A DNA stretch of 35,608 nucleotides from Oscillochloris sp. (GCA_012032775.1 JAAUQO010000043.1:1-35608); one strand, 5' to 3'. Counted from the first letter of the stretch, positions 8,115-16,797 are shown. Translations and numbers: made by a program. Notes: generated by a model not told the origin, from the letters alone.

Positions 8115-8912
8115 TTATCCGCTGGTAACCGTGTGAATGGCCGGGCGCGGCGGCGCGATATTGCCGCCGACCGCATCCAATTGCGCAAGCGCCATCACCG
8201 AGAGGCCGAAAGGAAAACCGCCGCCGAGGCTGAGCCAGGCCGCTTCAAGCGCCATCGGCAGCCGCAGCGCGCTGTTCAGGAACGGCGCCGGCAACTCCAT
8301 CGCCGAATCGGCGCTGCGGTCGGGTGTAATGCGCTCCAACAGGCGCAATCCGGCCGAAAGCGGAAAAAGCAGGCTGAGCACATAGCTCAGTTGCTCCACC
8401 TGGAATCCGGCGGCGCCAAGGATCGCACGAACCTGGCCGGCGGTGTAGCGGCGGCGCGTATGCACCTGGCGGTCGTGGCGCGAGCGCAACCATTCATAGG
8501 CCGGCAAGCGGATCAGCAGGCGCCCGCCGGGCCGCAGCACCCGGCGCACCTCGCGCAATGCCGCATGCTCATGCGGAACGCCGCGATGGTACAAGACATC
8601 AAACGAGGTAACAAGATCGAAGCTCCGGTCGGCGAAGGGCAGATCGAGCACCGAGCCACGCCCGATCCTGCCGGGGATGCGGTCGGCGCCGAGATCGGTG
8701 GCCTCGGGCGCATAATCGAGCCCAATCACCGTACCATAGCGCTGCAAAAAGAGCGCATCGCCGCCGGTGCCGCAGCCGGCGTCGAGCATGCGCAAATCGC
8801 GCCGACCGGCGTAAACACGGTCGAGCAGGGCGGCGCTGACGGCACGCATGCCGCCGTACCACCAATGCCGCAACTCCACGGCGGCCATCACTTCGTATTC
8901 GCTACGCTCCAT
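8115..8912 (-). CDS. Class I SAM-dependent methyltransferase
   Basis: A 265-residue protein from ATG 8912. It opens MERSEYEVMAAVELRHWWY, a form common in Methyltransf_11-type enzymes of glycan and lipid loci. Motif I is MLDAGCGTGGDALFL, then IGLDYAPEA, FDLVTSFDVLYH and LREVRRVLRPGGRLLIRLPAYEWL. After the core (~residue 170) the protein has an extra hydrophobic part (YVLSLLFPLSAGLRLLERI) that may lie on the membrane. The frame stays open to 9146, but those residues are unlike the family and lack a ribosome site. It heads a four-gene minus-strand run with the next methyltransferase, the EamA-type transporter and the GT-C-like protein. Confidence 0.88.
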   Translation of the reverse strand: MERSEYEVMAAVELRHWWYGGMRAVSAALLDRVYAGRRDLRMLDAGCGTGGDALFLQRYGTVIGLDYAPEATDLGADRIPGRIGRGSVLDLPFADRSFDLVTSFDVLYHRGVPHEHAALREVRRVLRPGGRLLIRLPAYEWLRSRHDRQVHTRRRYTAGQVRAILGAAGFQVEQLSYVLSLLFPLSAGLRLLERITPDRSADSAMELPAPFLNSALRLPMALEAAWLSLGGGFPFGLSVMALAQLDAVGGNIAPPRPAIHTVTSG

Positions 8913-9230
8913 AGTGGGAATGCAAACGCAAAATTCAACGCCACAGGTTATCTGCCACAGCCGGCAACACCTTGCGCGGTAGATACAGCGCGGCACTATA
9001 GCAGATGCCTGCCCTGTGTGCAAGCGTAGACAAACCGGCACCACACCCTGAACCACTACGGATTGTTGTTGCCGGTTACGATCATCTGTTCGCAATATCG
9101 CACATTGGGCCGCACGCGCGGCGCTACCTCGCAGCGCAGGCATCACAACGGGCCAAAGCAGGTTGCATGTTCGCCGGTGATCAATCGCATCCAGGCGCGG
9201 CGTGTGACGGCGGATGGCATCTGAGTATGG
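8913..9230. other. Intergenic region between divergent genes
   Basis: About 320 bp upstream of the methyltransferase and of the folC leader. I see no credible gene: the open frames lack ribosome sites and known motifs. The methyltransferase promoter must lie in the left part but is not clear by eye. Confidence 0.35.
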
Positions 9231-9236
9231 TATGAT
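9231..9236 (+). promoter_or_regulatory. Possible -10 box for the folC leader
   Basis: TATGAT at 9231-9236 is a good -10 hexamer. No convincing -35 is at 16-18 bp. If used, folC would have a leader of about 215 nt. Confidence 0.35.
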
Positions 9237-9279
9237 CGATCATCTGCCTGAAGCCGGGGTACAAGGACAAGTTGCCGAG

Positions 9280-9443
9280 CTAGTACGCTCAAGCGTACGT
9301 ACGTCTACAACGCACATCGCACGGTGACGGCCTCAAGGCCGTTACAAACCCGCGACGGACGGAGGCCGACCGGTACTAGGGCCGTATTTGCGAGTAGCTG
9401 TGTCGCATCGGAATGCGCCGCAGAAATTCCGCATTCGGAATTT
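9280..9443 (+). promoter_or_regulatory. Structured leader upstream of folC
   Basis: Several pairings crowd into 165 nt. Hairpin gtacgc-tcaa-gcgtac is at 9283-9298. A 9-bp hairpin with another tcaa loop is at 9324-9345 (one G-U). A long-range helix pairs ctagtac (9280-9286) with gtactag (9373-9379). Hairpin aaattccg-catt-cggaattt (9424-9443) ends just before the folC ribosome site. gaatgcg (9411-9417) can pair instead with cgcattc (9430-9436), which would open that last hairpin. Alternative pairings next to a ribosome site suggest cis-regulation. It matches no riboswitch I know, including the THF class. Confidence 0.4.
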
Positions 9444-9458
9444 TCATGAGGAGAATGC

Positions 9459-10769
9459 ATGATCCGCTCGTATCAGGATGCGCTCGATTTTCTGTACAGC
9501 TTTATCGACCCTCAGCGGCGGGCTGCGGCAACCGCCGAGGAGGCGGAGCGTAACCCGATTCGTGTGGCGGCGCTGCTCGACGCACTCGGAACACCGCAGG
9601 CCGGGATGCGAACGGTGGTGATCGCAGGTACCAAGGGCAAGGGCAGCACTGCTGCGATGATCGCGGCGATTGCGCAGGCCGCCGGGCTGCGGGTTGGCCT
9701 GTGGACATCGCCGCACCTCAATTCGTACCGCGAACGCATCCAGATCAACCGCATTCCGATCAGTCAGGCCGATCTTGTGGCACTTACCGAGGCGGCACGC
9801 CCGCAGATCGAGGCTTTCGACAGCGAGCGCTATGGTTCACCAAGCACCTTTGATATCGGTTTCAGCCTGGCGCTGCGCTATTTCGCGGCGCACCGGGTGG
9901 ATCTGGCGGTGATCGAGGTTGGATTGGGCGGTCGTTATGATGCGGCAAATGTGCTGACGCCGCTGGTTTCGGTGATCAGCTCGATCAGCTACGATCATAT
10001 GGCGATCCTCGGGCATACATTGCGCGACATCGCGTGGAATAAAGCCGGAATTATGAAGCCCGGCGTGCCATGTGTCAGTGCGCCGCAACAGCCGGAGGCC
10101 GGCGAGATGCTGATTCACGAGGCTACGACGCTGAACACAGCGCTCTGGTTCGCCCAGGAAGAAGCGCTGGAGCAGTGGTTCGCCGCAGCGCTGCGGCCAT
10201 ATCCGGTTGCGCCGCAGCGAGCCAGGTTGCGCGGCGCATTCCAGCAGGAAAACGCCCGACTGGCGATCGGCACAACGCTGTTGCTGCGCGATCAAGGCAT
10301 GGCGATCAATGAGACTGCGATCGGCCGGGGATTGGCCCAGGCCGAGTGGCCCGGCCGGTTTGAACTAATTTCCGGCGCGCCGCAGATCCTGATCGACGGC
10401 GCCCACAACGCCGACTCGGCCGGCAAACTGGCCGCCGCAATCCAGCAGGAACTCCGCTATCACCGCTTGATCCTGGTGCTCGGCACATCGCGCGATAAAG
10501 ATATTCGCGGCATGGCCGAAGCGCTGCTGTCGCTTGCCGATAGCGTGGTGCTGACGCGCTCAGGCCATCCGCGCGCCATGGACATCGACCGGGTTGCTTC
10601 AGCGGTTGCGCCGTATTTGCGGAGCAGCCTGACCATCAACCCGAATGTCGCAGCGGCGATTGAATCCGCACGGGCATTGGCCGGCCCCGAAGACGTGATT
10701 GTGATCACAGGTTCACTCTTTATGGCCGGTGCGGCCCGTGCAGTACTTGGCCTGGCTGTTTCGGATTGA
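9459..10769 (+). CDS. folC: Folylpolyglutamate synthase / dihydrofolate synthase
   Basis: A 436-residue Mur-ligase-like enzyme. It adds glutamate to dihydropteroate and/or folates, using ATP. The P-loop GTKGKGST is at residues ~57-64. Then come LWTSPHLNSYRERIQIN, STFDIGFSLAL, VIEVGLGGRYDAANVL and YDHMAILGHTLRDIAWNKAGIMK, the folate-binding and ligase blocks in order. The C-terminal domain has ILIDGAHNADS and LVLGTSRDKD. GAGGAG lies 5 nt before ATG 9459. It is followed at 7 nt by a polysaccharide deacetylase, so both are likely on one transcript. Other folate genes are not in the window. Confidence 0.95.
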   Translation: MIRSYQDALDFLYSFIDPQRRAAATAEEAERNPIRVAALLDALGTPQAGMRTVVIAGTKGKGSTAAMIAAIAQAAGLRVGLWTSPHLNSYRERIQINRIPISQADLVALTEAARPQIEAFDSERYGSPSTFDIGFSLALRYFAAHRVDLAVIEVGLGGRYDAANVLTPLVSVISSISYDHMAILGHTLRDIAWNKAGIMKPGVPCVSAPQQPEAGEMLIHEATTLNTALWFAQEEALEQWFAAALRPYPVAPQRARLRGAFQQENARLAIGTTLLLRDQGMAINETAIGRGLAQAEWPGRFELISGAPQILIDGAHNADSAGKLAAAIQQELRYHRLILVLGTSRDKDIRGMAEALLSLADSVVLTRSGHPRAMDIDRVASAVAPYLRSSLTINPNVAAAIESARALAGPEDVIVITGSLFMAGAARAVLGLAVSD

Positions 10770-10776
10770 ATACCTG

Positions 10777-11670
10777 ATGCGTATACCACTGTTGCCGCTG
10801 ACAATTGTCCTGGTGGTGTTGGCCGGACTGGTGTTGCTGATGTCGCAACCGGAAACCCGGCTGGCGCCGGTGTGGGCGATAGCCGCAGGCGCTGCCGCCG
10901 ATACTGCTGCGGAGCCGGCCAGTAACCTGAGTGGGGTTGCCGAGTTGCAGCCGACAGCCGCGGCACCGACGTTTACCATTGCCGAAGGCAACCGGCCGTA
11001 TGTGCCGATCTTAATGTACCACTACGTACGTTATGTCGATAAAGGCAGTGATCCGCTCGGTTTCAGTTTGTCGGTAACGCCGGAGCAACTCACGGCACAA
11101 TTGGATTGGTTGCAACGCAACGGCTATGAGACCGTGCGGATGGATGTGGTGGGGGCATGTATTGGCGGCGCGGGGCCATGCCCGGCGCGTGCAGTCGCGT
11201 TGACGTTTGACGACGGGTATATGGACGCTTATACCACGGCGCTGCCGTTGTTACAGCGCTACGGCTTTACAGCCACGTTCTACATTGTCAGTGATTTTGT
11301 CGGTAGGCCGGGATATATGGGCTGGAATGAGTTGGCTGCCCTGCGTGACGCCGGGATGGAGATCGGCGCCCACAGTGTCTCGCATCCGGATTTAACCACG
11401 CTCGATCTCAACGGGCTGCGCGATCAGGTCGGGCGCTCGCGCGATGTATTGGCGGCGAATCTCGGCATTCCAATCGTGAGTTTCTGCTACCCCGGCGGCA
11501 AATTCAACGATACCGTCGCCGCCGTCACCCAGGAATCCGGCTTTCTGAGCGCTACCACCACCATGCAAGAAGGCCCGCAAAACGATCTCTTCCGCCTGCC
11601 GCGCCTACGCATCTACGGCGACATGAGCCAGCCCGGTTTCGAGGCGAGTATCAGGGCGTACATGCCGTAG
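10777..11670 (+). CDS. Secreted or membrane-anchored polysaccharide deacetylase (CE4)
   Basis: A 297-residue protein. An N-terminal hydrophobic segment (LLPLTIVLVVLAGLVLLMS) acts as signal or anchor, followed by ~60 residues of Ala-rich linker. The NodB domain begins at PILMYHYVR. Motif 1 is ALTFDDGYMDAY (Asp-Asp, about residue 144), motif 2 is GAHSVSHPDL (the two metal-binding His) and motif 3 is SFCYPGGKFN. The family removes N-acetyl groups from peptidoglycan, chitin-like or exopolysaccharide chains with a metal ion. I start at ATG 10777, 7 nt after the folC stop, because residues encoded further upstream overlap folC. Confidence 0.9.
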   Translation: MRIPLLPLTIVLVVLAGLVLLMSQPETRLAPVWAIAAGAAADTAAEPASNLSGVAELQPTAAAPTFTIAEGNRPYVPILMYHYVRYVDKGSDPLGFSLSVTPEQLTAQLDWLQRNGYETVRMDVVGACIGGAGPCPARAVALTFDDGYMDAYTTALPLLQRYGFTATFYIVSDFVGRPGYMGWNELAALRDAGMEIGAHSVSHPDLTTLDLNGLRDQVGRSRDVLAANLGIPIVSFCYPGGKFNDTVAAVTQESGFLSATTTMQEGPQNDLFRLPRLRIYGDMSQPGFEASIRAYMP

Positions 11671-11705
11671 AAGTGAAACCTGCACCTTCGGCACATGCTT
11701 CACCC

Positions 11706-12494
11706 CTACGAACTTGCCGAAGTGTATGAGCGCAGGGCGAAACGCCAATAGATCCGCGAAGCGAAAAACAGGATCGCGGCGATCAGGGGCGCCAACATCA
11801 GGTAGAGCGGCTCGATGATCCCAAGCAGCGCCGCGGCCGGGAAGGTCGTGAGGAAGGCGATCGGAACAATAAAGGTGAGCGTGATCCGCAGACCGGTGGA
11901 AAAGGCGCTAACCGGAAAGCGCCCGGTTTCGTAGATCGCGGTTAATACCTCGGCGATATTCTCGATCCGTACCAACCAGAATGCGGTGGTGGTGAGCAAC
12001 ATCCACAGTCCGTAGGCGATAATCGTCCCGCAGATCAGCAGTCCGGCGAACGCAAGCACGTCAAACAGGCTCGGCATATAGCGCTCGGCCCAGAGTCCAT
12101 AGCCGATCAACAGTGCGCCGACCAGAAAATCCGGCACGGTCATCAGGTTGATCTGGCGCAACGACGCCATGAATTGGCTATCGACCGGCTTCAGCAGAAT
12201 GAAATCGAGCGTGCCTTTTTGAATATACTCGACAATGCGCGTGATGTTCGGCCGCATCACGCCGTCGATCACACCCTCAAAGATCCGAAACATCCCAACC
12301 ACCAGCAGCGCCTGAGGCAGCGTCCATCCACCAAGGGTGCCGGTGAAACGGAAGAAGACCAGGGTTCCGGCGATGCCCCAGATCAGCCAGAAGGTGCTTT
12401 GGAACAGCGAGACAACAAAATTCCCGCGATACTCCAGGGCAACCTGGAAGCTATTGCGGGCGAACAGCGCGAAGAGTGAAAGATAACGACGCAT
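11706..12494 (-). CDS. ABC-2 type transporter permease (COG3694-like)
   Basis: A 262-residue protein with six hydrophobic segments. The pattern FQVALEYRGNFVVSLFQSTFW, IQKGTLDFILLKPVDSQF and FPVSAFSTGLRITLTFIVPIAF matches the ABC-2 permease family usually found as a pair of permeases plus one ATPase, exporting an unknown lipid or peptide substrate. Neither the second permease nor the ATPase is next to it: downstream is the convergent deacetylase, and upstream is hflX on the same strand. It must use subunits encoded elsewhere or be a leftover. No ribosome site is visible before ATG 12494. Confidence 0.88.
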   Translation of the reverse strand: MRRYLSLFALFARNSFQVALEYRGNFVVSLFQSTFWLIWGIAGTLVFFRFTGTLGGWTLPQALLVVGMFRIFEGVIDGVMRPNITRIVEYIQKGTLDFILLKPVDSQFMASLRQINLMTVPDFLVGALLIGYGLWAERYMPSLFDVLAFAGLLICGTIIAYGLWMLLTTTAFWLVRIENIAEVLTAIYETGRFPVSAFSTGLRITLTFIVPIAFLTTFPAAALLGIIEPLYLMLAPLIAAILFFASRIYWRFALRSYTSASS

Positions 12495-12506
12495 ACGTGG
12501 CGTGTT

Positions 12507-12540
12507 CAGCGGCGATTGCGAACGATCGCAACCGCCGCTG
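12507..12540 (-). terminator. Hairpin after hflX
   Basis: Stems cagcggcg/cgccgctg (12507-12514 with 12533-12540) and ttgcga/tcgcaa (12516-12521 with 12526-12531) are separated by one mismatch, with an ACGA loop. It starts 5 nt after the hflX stop, has no T-tract and ends 12 nt before the permease start, so it could also modulate that gene. Confidence 0.55.
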
Positions 12541-12545
12541 CGTAT

Positions 12546-13862
12546 TTAGCTGGGAATCTGGACGAACGATTCGAACTGCGCCGCGAGCTCGCGCGGCACT
12601 CGGCCAACGATATGGGTGCCGTCGCCAACATACTCTTCCTGATCGATCACGCCCCGCCGATGCCAGAGTGACACCAGATCGTTACGCCGATAGGGAATAA
12701 GCACATCGAGCGCCACCATCGTGCTGGCAAGTGCGGTGACAATGCGTTCGGCCAGGGGTTCCAGCCCCCAGCTCTGCTGGGCGGAAACCGCGATCACATC
12801 GCTGGGCAAACCCATCTCCGCCGGCAGATCAGCAATAGTGGCCGGATCGACACCGGGCACCTGATCGGCTTTATTCAGCACCGTCAGCATCTTCTTCCTA
12901 TCCACCCCAAGTTCGGCCAACGTCTGCTCAACTGTTTGAGCGTGCTCCTGGGCGTTTGGATGGGTCAAATCCACGACGTGCAACAGCAGATCGGCCTCTT
13001 CGATCTCCTCCAAAGTTGCACGGAAGGCCGCCACAAGTTGGGTCGGCAGCTTCTGGATAAACCCGACGGTATCGGTGAGCAAGATCTCGACATTGCCCGG
13101 CATCGGCACCTGGCGTGTGGTCGGATCGAGCGTGGCGAACAACTGGTTCGCGGCGTAAACATCGGCGCCCGAGAGGGCGTTGAGCAACGTGCTTTTGCCG
13201 GCGTTGGTATACCCGACAAGCGCCACAACCGGTAATCCGCTGCGCCGACGCCGATTGCGATACAACTCGCGGTGGCGATGCACATCGGCAAGTTGCTCTT
13301 TCAGCCATGCGATCCGCCGATCGATCAAGCGGCGGTCGATCTCAAGCTGCGTTTCACCAGGGCCACGCAGACCGACGACACCACCGGCGGAAGTACCGCC
13401 ACCACTGCCTGCCTGCCGTTCCAGGTGGGTCCACTGGCGGCGCAGGCGCGGTAACATATAGTTGTACTGCGCCAACTCGACCTGCAACCGGCCCTCATGG
13501 GTGCGGGCATGTTGGGCGAAAATATCGAGGATCAGGGCAGTACGATCGAGCACACCGACCTGCAACTCGGCCTCAAGGTTGCGGGTCTGGGCGGGGGTTA
13601 ATTCATCATCGAAGATGATCAACCCGGCCTGAAACTGATCGCGCAATGCGGCGACCTCTTTGACCTTACCGGGGCCGATAAAAAACTTTGGATATGGTTG
13701 ACTGATGCGCTGGTAGATCCTGCCGACCACCTCAAGCCCGGCGGTATCGGCAAGCAATGCCAATTCGGAGAGCGAGTCTGCGGCGCGCCAGGGGCTGTTA
13801 AAACTTTCCACTTCCGCACCGACGAGCAACGCCCTGGTACGAGGGGCCGCAGTCGCGTGCAT
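12546..13862 (-). CDS. hflX: Ribosome-associated GTPase HflX
   Basis: A 438-residue GTPase that splits and rescues stalled 50S/70S ribosomes under stress. The N-terminal HflX domain shows FIGPGKVKEVAAL, IIFDDELTPAQTRNLE and VLDRTALILDIFAQHARTHEG, then a coiled helical part (LPRLRRQW) with GGGTSAGGVVGLRGPGETQLE. The G domain has G1 ALVGYTNAGKST (~residues 214-225), a switch with FATLDPTTR, G3 DTVGFI, G4 LNKAD (~329) and G5 VSAQ. I take ATG 13862 since alignable sequence begins there; the frame is open further up but is unlike the family. Confidence 0.95.
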   Translation of the reverse strand: MHATAAPRTRALLVGAEVESFNSPWRAADSLSELALLADTAGLEVVGRIYQRISQPYPKFFIGPGKVKEVAALRDQFQAGLIIFDDELTPAQTRNLEAELQVGVLDRTALILDIFAQHARTHEGRLQVELAQYNYMLPRLRRQWTHLERQAGSGGGTSAGGVVGLRGPGETQLEIDRRLIDRRIAWLKEQLADVHRHRELYRNRRRRSGLPVVALVGYTNAGKSTLLNALSGADVYAANQLFATLDPTTRQVPMPGNVEILLTDTVGFIQKLPTQLVAAFRATLEEIEEADLLLHVVDLTHPNAQEHAQTVEQTLAELGVDRKKMLTVLNKADQVPGVDPATIADLPAEMGLPSDVIAVSAQQSWGLEPLAERIVTALASTMVALDVLIPYRRNDLVSLWHRRGVIDQEEYVGDGTHIVGRVPRELAAQFESFVQIPS

Positions 13863-14001
13863 CCGTTTCCCGTCTTGGGTGCGAATCTCTTCTATGGTCG
13901 TCTCCTTCGACTTGCAAATTGTTCGTTCGTACACTGTCTCGCGGCATGTGCGACAATTTCGTGTTCGGCGTAGCCGAACCGCAAACATCGTGGATTTATG
14001 T

Positions 14002-14030
14002 ATTGTAGCACCGGCGAAAAGCCACTTCAA
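14002..14030 (-). promoter_or_regulatory. Promoter of hflX
   Basis: On the minus strand, TTGAAG (14025-14030), a 17-bp spacer and TACAAT (14002-14007) preceded by TGC. This is a complete sigma-70-type promoter. It would give an untranslated leader of about 130 nt before ATG 13862. Confidence 0.7.
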
Positions 14031-14192
14031 GCGACTAGAGGCGGATGTATCGTTTAGACCACAGTGATGAAGTTAGAACTATTGGTTGTGCATTTTCTAT
14101 GCCACTGAGTTTGAGTTGCTGCTATGCTTAACGTGTTGGACGCACTGCTGCGTCGATCAGGTACCCATTGCCGGGAGAACAAGAGGCTGAAT

Positions 14193-14396
14193 ATGATGAC
14201 CCAATGGAGCGACGCCGACGTGATGGCAGCCGAAGAGCATATGCACGATCTGGTAGCGGAAGCACACCAGGAACACTTGCTGCGTGAAGCGCATGTGGCC
14301 GGCAATCCGCCCCGCCTCTGGCTATGGCTCCGGAATCTGTTTACACGGCGGACGATACAACCCACCCAAGATCATCAACCCAAAGGCACACGCTAA
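14193..14396 (+). CDS. Small hypothetical protein
   Basis: 67 residues from ATG 14193, with AAGAGG 6 nt upstream; a second ATG follows directly. It has an acidic, His-rich amphipathic helix (AEEHMHDLVAEAHQEHLLREAH), then an aromatic patch (PRLWLWLRNLFTRR) and a polar tail. It has no transmembrane segment, only a short Trp-rich basic stretch that could touch the membrane. I recognise no family. It stands alone, divergent from hflX and convergent with a glycosyltransferase, with a terminator after it, so it looks like a true independent gene. Confidence 0.6.
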   Translation: MMTQWSDADVMAAEEHMHDLVAEAHQEHLLREAHVAGNPPRLWLWLRNLFTRRTIQPTQDHQPKGTR

Positions 14397-14516
14397 CACC
14401 TATCGCACGATGCCTGATGCCTGAACACGCTGCCGCGCGGCTCGCCAGTCCGGTATACGCTCCGCGATCAGGCTCAAGCGTTTTGCTCAGCGCGATAGAT
14501 TACGTATGTTTACAGG

Positions 14517-14543
14517 AAGCCGACGCACTATCGTCGGCTTTCT
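14517..14543 (+). terminator. Intrinsic terminator
   Basis: A 9-bp stem aagccgacg/cgtcggctt (14517-14525 with 14532-14540), a 6-nt loop and a T-rich tail (tttcttcttt). It lies between the small plus-strand gene and the convergent glycosyltransferase. Confidence 0.75.
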
Positions 14544-14564
14544 TCTTTGTCGGTCAAGAAGCGT

Positions 14565-15554
14565 TCAGCAACGCACGAAGCTGCCGGCGCGCCGCAGTTC
14601 GGCGATCGGGCCGGGTGCGGGCTCCAACCATGCAGCCAACGCCGCGACCGGCGCAGTCCGGCGCGATTGGATCGCGCGGCGCTCGGCGAGGAGCCGCGGC
14701 AACTCGCGCAACGCCTCGACCCGCCCCGTGATCATTGCGACCTGGCGCGCGAGCGCGGCATACGTTATCGCCTGAAGTTCGTAGCGTAGAATCGCCGGCA
14801 GGCATTCGCGCAATAACGGCGCCGGCAGGCAGCGTACCAGCACCCATAGCCGGTTGCGTCCAAGTAAGCGCTGTTTAAACCGACTACCCTCACCGCCGGT
14901 TGCGGAATAGACATGGCGCGCCACCGCGCCGGGCGCCAGCACACTTTCCCAACCGCGCAGTTGCATACGCCAGGCCAGATCAACATCTTCGAGGTAACTA
15001 AAAAAGTGTGCCGCAAAGCTTCCGATGTCGGCGATTGTTTCGCGGCGCAGCAACGCCAGGCCGCCACTGACGCCGAAGATCGGCAGCGGCACAGCGGGCA
15101 ATTGCGCAAGCGGCGTACCAATCTCACGATCGCGGGCTACAGCATCGCGGCGCACCTGAATGCCCGCCGAAGCGATCAACTGTGGGCGCCGGCTGAAGAC
15201 CAGCACGCCGGCGGCGGCGCCGGCCGCAGGCCGATCACGTAAGGCGGCCCAGAGTGCATCGACACAACCCGGTTCGGCCAGCGCATCATCATTGATCAAC
15301 AACAACAACTCGCCTCGTGCAGCGGCGATACCGGCATTAGTGCCGCCGGCAAAGCCCCGATTCTCAGGCAGATCCAGCACCCGCACATCGGGCGCATACC
15401 GACGCGCCCAGGCTCCGGCGCCATCGCGCGAGCGATTATCGACCAGAATAATCTCATCGGCGGGGCTGAGTTGCGTACGCAAGGCACTGAGGCAGGCCGG
15501 CAAGAACCGCAGCGCGTTGTAGGTGGGGATTACGGCAGAGATAGCTGGACGCAT
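14565..15554 (-). CDS. Family 2 glycosyltransferase
   Basis: A 329-residue GT-A fold enzyme. It begins ISAVIPTYNALRFLPACLSAL, then EIILVDNRSRDG, LPENRGFAGGTNAGI and LLLINDDALAEPG, the metal-binding DxD-like motif. FGVSGGLALLRRE and YLEDVDLAWRM complete the rhamnosyltransferase-like GT2 pattern, with the catalytic Asp in EDVD. The C-terminal ~90 residues are helical and basic. It transfers a sugar from a nucleotide sugar to a cell-surface glycan or glycolipid; donor and acceptor cannot be told. The next gene upstream on the same strand is a membrane-anchored hydrolase 86 bp away, so linkage is loose. Confidence 0.92.
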   Translation of the reverse strand: MRPAISAVIPTYNALRFLPACLSALRTQLSPADEIILVDNRSRDGAGAWARRYAPDVRVLDLPENRGFAGGTNAGIAAARGELLLLINDDALAEPGCVDALWAALRDRPAAGAAAGVLVFSRRPQLIASAGIQVRRDAVARDREIGTPLAQLPAVPLPIFGVSGGLALLRRETIADIGSFAAHFFSYLEDVDLAWRMQLRGWESVLAPGAVARHVYSATGGEGSRFKQRLLGRNRLWVLVRCLPAPLLRECLPAILRYELQAITYAALARQVAMITGRVEALRELPRLLAERRAIQSRRTAPVAALAAWLEPAPGPIAELRRAGSFVRC

Positions 15555-15640
15555 ACGATGTTTTGGCGCATGTTGGCGGCGAACCTAGCAACAGGCGACC
15601 GGGGCATTGAAAGATACTGCATTCTCAATATGCGCTAAAA

Positions 15641-16564
15641 CTACGGGATGGCACGCTCAAAAAAATCTCCGACGCGCAGGTTGTAGGCCTGCGGATCGAT
15701 CAGATAGGCCCGGGCGTGTTCGGCCCCTGCCACCATCCACAGTTCGCTGCCGGGAAGAGTTGCCGCGAGTTGTGCGGCAGTGACCGGATCAACCAGTTCG
15801 TCGGCATCGCCGTGGATAAAAAGCGTCGGGCGAGGTGCGACCTGCGGGATGACGGCAATTGCCGGAGCGGCGGCAAGATCGACGTTGTGCCGTATGCGTG
15901 CGAAGAACAATGTCGTCGGCAAGAACAGATCGGGCAAGCCACTGGCCGTCGGCCACTCCTGGCGAATCACGTCCAACACCCTGGCCGGGGCGCTATCGAC
16001 CGCGAGTGCGGCCACGTCGGGGTTGTCGGCAACGGCGCGAATGGTGGCGGCGCCGCCCATCGAGACCCCGAATGTGCCGATCCGCCCGGCGGCGAATCCC
16101 CGGCTGCGCAACCAATCGATCGCCCCGCCGACATCGTCGTGTTCCAGTGAGCCGAAGCCGATATGAGCATCACTGCTCTCACCATGGCCGCGCAAATCAA
16201 AGGCCAGTACGGCAAATCCGCGCTGATGCAAGGCGACAACCAGATCGACAAAGCGACCGTCGAACTCGGTGGTACGACTGCTGGTATGACCATGTACCAT
16301 CACCAGTGCCCGATCGGCGTCGGGGCTGGGCAGGTACCAACCGGCCAATTCGAGGCCCGCCGTGCGCGAGGGAAAGCGCACCGGTTCGTAGGTTGCGCCA
16401 AGCCGATCGGGAGTGCGGGTACGATCGAGGTTGCGTGGCGCAGTGGTGAGTGCGTCGGCGGCATATGCGCAGATCGCCACATATGCCAGGATTGGCACCA
16501 GCAATAGCACCAGCAGGCCAACAGCCAACCATCGACGACGTGAACGGAGTTTCGGCGCTATCAT
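15641..16564 (-). CDS. Membrane-anchored alpha/beta hydrolase
   Basis: A 307-residue protein. The N-terminal segment WLAVGLLVLLLVPILAYVAI anchors it, with the catalytic part probably outside the cytoplasm. The hydrolase core has the oxyanion motif VMVHGHTSSR, FAVLAFDLRGHGES, the nucleophile elbow GVSMGG (Ser168), the acid in FIHGDADELVD and His283 in GAEHARAY. The triad is complete. It belongs to the BEM46/acyl-peptidase-like esterase group with no specific substrate. The start at ATG 16564 puts the basic RSRRR stretch just before the membrane segment, as expected for a signal anchor. Confidence 0.9.
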   Translation of the reverse strand: MIAPKLRSRRRWLAVGLLVLLLVPILAYVAICAYAADALTTAPRNLDRTRTPDRLGATYEPVRFPSRTAGLELAGWYLPSPDADRALVMVHGHTSSRTTEFDGRFVDLVVALHQRGFAVLAFDLRGHGESSDAHIGFGSLEHDDVGGAIDWLRSRGFAAGRIGTFGVSMGGAATIRAVADNPDVAALAVDSAPARVLDVIRQEWPTASGLPDLFLPTTLFFARIRHNVDLAAAPAIAVIPQVAPRPTLFIHGDADELVDPVTAAQLAATLPGSELWMVAGAEHARAYLIDPQAYNLRVGDFFERAIP

Positions 16565-16667
16565 TCCCGCATCCTGTCGTTATTGCCGCGAACTGCTGCT
16601 CCAACGTGTACTTCCAGGCCCCGTCGAAATCTGCTGCCGGCTGCTCGATCGTCACTGCGTACCATGT

Positions 16668-16673
16668 ATTATA
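16668..16673 (-). promoter_or_regulatory. Possible -10 box of the hydrolase gene
   Basis: A consensus TATAAT on the minus strand about 100 nt upstream of ATG 16564. There is no good -35. The surrounding 16565-16797 is A+T-rich and holds no gene I can support. Confidence 0.35.
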
Positions 16674-16797
16674 CGTGCAGATTGGCTGCCTCGGCCGGAA
16701 GCAGCGATATCCGATAAAGGTTTCGATAACGTGTATTTTATCAAAACATATGTTCGCTTGTCAAGGGCTGAAATGTGTGCGTGGTTTGAAATACATA

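Noticed and set aside
8133..9029. Long plus-strand open frame opposite the second methyltransferase
   Set aside because: Low-complexity composition and no known motif; the minus strand has clear methyltransferase motifs.
9280..9443. THF or T-box riboswitch
   Set aside because: Conserved core sequences of these classes are not present.
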